Assembly (NCBI GenBank): GCA_903878085.1
Contig: CAIRGJ010000035.1
Span: forward strand, 37,429 to 101,428
DNA length: 64,000 nt
Source of the DNA: an uncultured Hyphomicrobiales bacterium
GTDB lineage: Bacteria; Pseudomonadota; Alphaproteobacteria; Rhizobiales; Xanthobacteraceae
Reading direction: 5' to 3'
A model generated the notes under the pieces. That model saw only the letters and a list, made by a program, of their open reading frames with translations, had not been told where the DNA came from and did no database searches. The position numbers and the translations under genes are program-made. Of the stretch, positions 59,081 through 64,000 are shown in pieces. Numbering within the stretch: position 1 is the first letter of the stretch; each line of letters begins with the position of its first letter.

Positions 59081-59111
59081 TGGGCCCTACGCATCCTTTG
59101 TCCGCAGCGCC

Positions 59112-60995
59112 TCAACCCGCGCCGAGCGCGACGGCGACATTGTAGGTGATCAATGCGCCAAGGTAGGCGAGCGCCAACATGTAGGCGAAGGTGATCGCCA
59201 TCCACTTCCAGCTGCCGGTCTCGCGCTTGATCACCGCCAGCGTCGACGCGCATTGCGGCGCGAAAATATACCAGACCAGTAGCGCCAACGCGGTTGCCAG
59301 ACTCCACTTGCCGGCCAGCGCCTGGCCGATCTGTTCCGCCGCTTCCTTGCCGCCCTCGATGGCATAGACCGTGCCGAGCGCCGCGACCGCGACCTCGCGC
59401 GCCGCCATGCCTGGGATCAAGGCCACGCTAATCTGCCAATTGAATCCGATCGGCGCCAGCAATGGCTCGATCGCATGGCCGAGGATAGCGGCCAGGCTGT
59501 AATTGATCGCCGGCTCGGTCGCGCCCGCCGGCGGGCGCGGAAACGAAGCCAGGAACCAGATCAGCACCATCATCGAGAAAATCGTGGTGCCGGCCCGATG
59601 CAGGAACATCTTGGCCCGCATGATGACGCCGATGACGATGCTGCGCGGCTGCGGTAGCTTGTAGTCCGGCAATTCCAGCATGAAAGGCGGTGTCGGATTG
59701 TCACGCCAGAAAAAATATTTGGCGAGGAAAGAGACGCCGAGCGCGCTGACGATGCCGGCCGCATAGAGACCGAACATTACCAGCCCCTGCAGGCTGACGA
59801 GGCCCCACACTTGCGTGTTGGGAATGAAGGCGGAAATGATCAGCGTATAGACCGGAATGCGCGCCGAGCAGGTCATCAGCGGCGCCACCATGATCGTGGT
59901 CAGCCGGTCGCGCGGATTGTCAATCACCCGCGTCGCCATGATGCCGGGAATGGCGCAGGCAAAACTCGACAGCAGCGGGATGAAAGCGCGGCCGTGCAGT
60001 CCGGCACCGCCCATGATGCGGTCCATCAGGAAGGCAGCGCGCGCCATGTAGCCGAGATCTTCCAGCAGCAAAATGAACAGAAACAAGATCAGGATCTGCG
60101 GCAGGAACACGACGACGCTGCCGACACCGGAGATGACGCCGTCCTGGATGAAGCTGCGCAATAGGCCGTCGGGCAGACTATTGTGGACGCCGGCGCCAAG
60201 CGCGGCGAAACCGGACGAAATAATATCCATCAGCGGCTGCGCCCAGCTGAACACCGCCTGGAACATCACGAACAGGATGCACAACAGGATGACGAGACCG
60301 ATGACCGGCTGCAGCAGCACAGCATCGAGCCGGGTTGTCAGGTTGTCCGGTTTCGCCGGCATGCGCACGGCAAGCTTGATGATGCGGTCGGCCTCGCGCT
60401 GGGCCGCCCGCAATTCGGTGATGGTCGGCGCCTGCCAGCCGTGTTCGCCCGGCGCCGTCAGATCGGTCGCGGCCAGTTCATCGAGCCGGCGCAACAGATC
60501 GTCGGTGCCGCCGCGGCGCACCGCCGCCGCCGTGATGACCGGCACGCCGAGTTCGGCCGACAAGCGCTCAAGATCGATCTCGACGCCGCGCCGATGCGCA
60601 ATATCGATCATGTTGAGCACGAGCAGCAATGGCCGGCCGACGCGCTTGAGCTCGAGCACGAGACGCATGGACAGCCGCAGATTGGTGGCGTCGGCGACGC
60701 AGACCAGCAGGTCGGGCGGCGTTTCGCCGGCCAGCCGGCCGAGCACGGCGTCGCGGGTGACTTCTTCATCGGGGCTGCGCGCCCGCAGTGAATAGGTGCC
60801 GGGCAGATCGACCAGGCTGACGCTGCGGCCCGATGGCATCGGCAGCGTGCCGCTCTTGCGCTCGACGGTCACGCCGGGATAGTTCGCGACTTTCTGCCGG
60901 CTGCCGGTCAAGGCGTTGAACAACGCGGTTTTGCCGCTGTTCGGCGTGCCGATCAGGGCAAAACGTCGCGTGCCCGTTGCGGCCACTACATTCAT
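59112..60995 (-). CDS. feoB: Ferrous iron transporter FeoB
   Basis: 627 residues from ATG 60995; an in-frame TTG two codons upstream is possible. The N-terminal G domain has GTPNSGKTALFNALTG (G1), VDLPGTYSLRARSPDEEV (G3), LNMIDIAHRRG (G4). The membrane part has two Gate-type repeats: AFLMDRIMGGAGLHGRAFIPLLSSFACAIPGIMATR (read in parts) and a second with LIPGMAAREVAVAALGTVYAI. It imports Fe2+ across the inner membrane, driven by or regulated by GTP. It is shorter than E. coli FeoB (773), common in alphaproteobacteria. Start lies 11 bp downstream of the feoA stop. Confidence 0.96.
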   Translation of the reverse strand: MNVVAATGTRRFALIGTPNSGKTALFNALTGSRQKVANYPGVTVERKSGTLPMPSGRSVSLVDLPGTYSLRARSPDEEVTRDAVLGRLAGETPPDLLVCVADATNLRLSMRLVLELKRVGRPLLLVLNMIDIAHRRGVEIDLERLSAELGVPVITAAAVRRGGTDDLLRRLDELAATDLTAPGEHGWQAPTITELRAAQREADRIIKLAVRMPAKPDNLTTRLDAVLLQPVIGLVILLCILFVMFQAVFSWAQPLMDIISSGFAALGAGVHNSLPDGLLRSFIQDGVISGVGSVVVFLPQILILFLFILLLEDLGYMARAAFLMDRIMGGAGLHGRAFIPLLSSFACAIPGIMATRVIDNPRDRLTTIMVAPLMTCSARIPVYTLIISAFIPNTQVWGLVSLQGLVMFGLYAAGIVSALGVSFLAKYFFWRDNPTPPFMLELPDYKLPQPRSIVIGVIMRAKMFLHRAGTTIFSMMVLIWFLASFPRPPAGATEPAINYSLAAILGHAIEPLLAPIGFNWQISVALIPGMAAREVAVAALGTVYAIEGGKEAAEQIGQALAGKWSLATALALLVWYIFAPQCASTLAVIKRETGSWKWMAITFAYMLALAYLGALITYNVAVALGAG

Positions 60996-61006
60996 TGTCA
61001 ACCCGA

Positions 61007-61294
61007 TCAGATCACCAGGATCGCCATCGCCTCGCGCCGGCGCAGCGCCACGGTCGCATCGTTGATGCGCACCGCGATGGGGTCGCGGCCGAAAGCGCCT
61101 TCGTGAAGAATTTGAATCGCCGCGCCCTCGGTGAAGCCGAGTTCGATCAAGCGCCGCTCAAGTTCTCCCTCCGGCAGGCCGGAGGTCTCGTTGCCGACCG
61201 CGATGGCATCGATCCGGCCGCGGAACCCGCGCGGGGCATGCCCCAAAGGCGAACTTGCTGCTGGCTTGGCGGGGTGTCCGTTCTTGACCGTCAT
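61007..61294 (-). CDS. feoA: Ferrous iron transport protein A (FeoA)
   Basis: 95 residues with the SH3-like FeoA domain: GLPEGELERRLIELGFTEGAAIQILHEGAFGRDPIAVRINDATVALRRREA, read in parts. The N-terminal 25 residues are a flexible tail. CGAGGGATCGA precedes ATG 61294. FeoA is a small cytosolic partner needed by FeoB. Gene order feoA-feoB is conserved; no feoC is visible. A palindrome like an Irr box lies 114 bp upstream. Confidence 0.92.
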   Translation of the reverse strand: MTVKNGHPAKPAASSPLGHAPRGFRGRIDAIAVGNETSGLPEGELERRLIELGFTEGAAIQILHEGAFGRDPIAVRINDATVALRRREAMAILVI

Positions 61295-61407
61295 TCGATC
61301 CCTCGTGTGGGTGGGCTGACGCAGTTGCGAAGCATTTGCTTCTTATGCCGCATCTATGTGACCCCGGTCTTGATTAAGGTCAACTGAAAAGATCAATATA
61401 TTCAATA

Positions 61408-61426
61408 CCTTAGAAACATTCTAAGG
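61408..61426. promoter_or_regulatory. Irr-box-like palindrome upstream of feoAB
   Basis: CCTTAGAA (61408-61415) and TTCTAAGG (61419-61426) are perfect inverted repeats around ACA. The rhizobial Irr (iron control element) consensus is close to TTTAGAA-N3-TTCTAAA, so the inner TTAGAA-N3-TTCTAA matches. Irr is the heme-responsive iron regulator of Hyphomicrobiales. The site lies 114 bp before the feoA start and would let iron status control feoAB. Confidence 0.6.
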
Positions 61427-61546
61427 AAGCCGGGTGTCCGCTGACGGCTTTAAATCGCGGCACGCGTGTCCCTCTTCTGCCGCGCCCGTCCGGTTATCCC
61501 CATTCCTCCCATCGTGCGGCGCTTCCAGGGCTAGCGAAACTGGCTC

Positions 61547-61561
61547 GTTCTACCTACGTTC
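61547..61561 (+). promoter_or_regulatory. LexA box (GTTC-N7-GTTC) upstream of uvrA
   Basis: GTTC (61547-61550), TACCTAC, GTTC (61558-61561): the alphaproteobacterial SOS box exactly. It lies 73 bp before the uvrA start, a place that suits repression by LexA. Confidence 0.75.
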
Positions 61562-61633
61562 CTGGTTGAAGATTTCCCGGCGTCGGCGCTTTCCGGCGCA
61601 TTTTGCTGTGCAAAGCTCCGCGAAAGCCCTGCA

Positions 61634-64000
<2,367 letters not shown>

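Overview
The window is about 64 kb of high-GC chromosome from an alphaproteobacterium, most probably of the order Hyphomicrobiales (Rhizobiales), close to Bradyrhizobium and related Xanthobacteraceae/Nitrobacteraceae. Several features point there: a phosphatidylcholine synthase of the Pcs type, an IalB-family secreted protein, a Bradyrhizobium-type cyclic beta-(1,3)(1,6)-glucan (ndv) locus, a GTTC-N7-GTTC LexA box before uvrA, an Irr-box-like palindrome before feoAB, and the intergenic palindromic repeats typical of these genomes. Taxonomy is inferred from gene content, not from a marker gene.

Layout. 1-9.3 kb: metabolic genes (5-hydroxyisourate hydrolase, cut by the window edge; quinone oxidoreductase; SDR; pcs; a DUF1326/DUF2182 pair; a UbiH-like hydroxylase; a CaiB-type CoA transferase; an AEC transporter; a malyl-CoA-lyase-like enzyme; hspQ). 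9.3-18.4 kb: ialB, an orphan peptide-binding protein coupled to a degenerate AMP-ligase, a degenerate GGDEF protein, a FrnE-like DsbA protein, a zinc alcohol dehydrogenase and a diguanylate cyclase. 18.4-29 kb: housekeeping block mfd-sdhE / recG, DUF805, DUF502, glmS, glmU. 29-36.8 kb: an envelope region with a SPOR-like protein and the ndvC / ndvD-like / ndvB locus, then an M20 amidohydrolase. 37-39.5 kb: a low-GC island at a lysine tRNA gene. 39.5-41.9 kb: small proteins, two of them zinc ribbons. 42-46.2 kb: aromatic catabolism and a JmjC/cupin protein. 46.3-51.5 kb: tgt, a Tat-exported flavoprotein, queA, two cyclophilins and coaD. 51.6-64 kb: a TctC-type binding protein, frameshifted lysE, gyrA, marC, ssb, a frameshifted outer-membrane protein, feoAB and the start of uvrA.

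The outstanding feature is at 37.06-38.90 kb. An intact, intronless tRNA-Lys(UUU) has been cut into a 5' half (37063-37107) and a 3' half (38851-38895) that share a 14-bp core. Removing one core plus the 1,743 bp between them restores a perfect 76-nt tRNA with encoded CCA. Inside the split lies a second tRNA-Lys(UUU) whose anticodon is interrupted after U34 by a 215-nt sequence that folds as a group I (IC3-like) self-splicing intron and resembles the cyanobacterial tRNA-Leu(UAA) intron. The same segment carries an AlbA_2-domain gene and paired TGGGGCCAG repeats near both ends, but no integrase. My reading is a non-autonomous integrative element that destroys its target tRNA and supplies an intron-containing replacement. 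The intron would also disguise the replacement from the integrase.

Two genes (lysE and an outer-membrane barrel) are broken by one extra base in a C/G run. These may be assembly errors, true pseudogenes or slippage sites. No CRISPR array, IS element or rRNA operon was seen.
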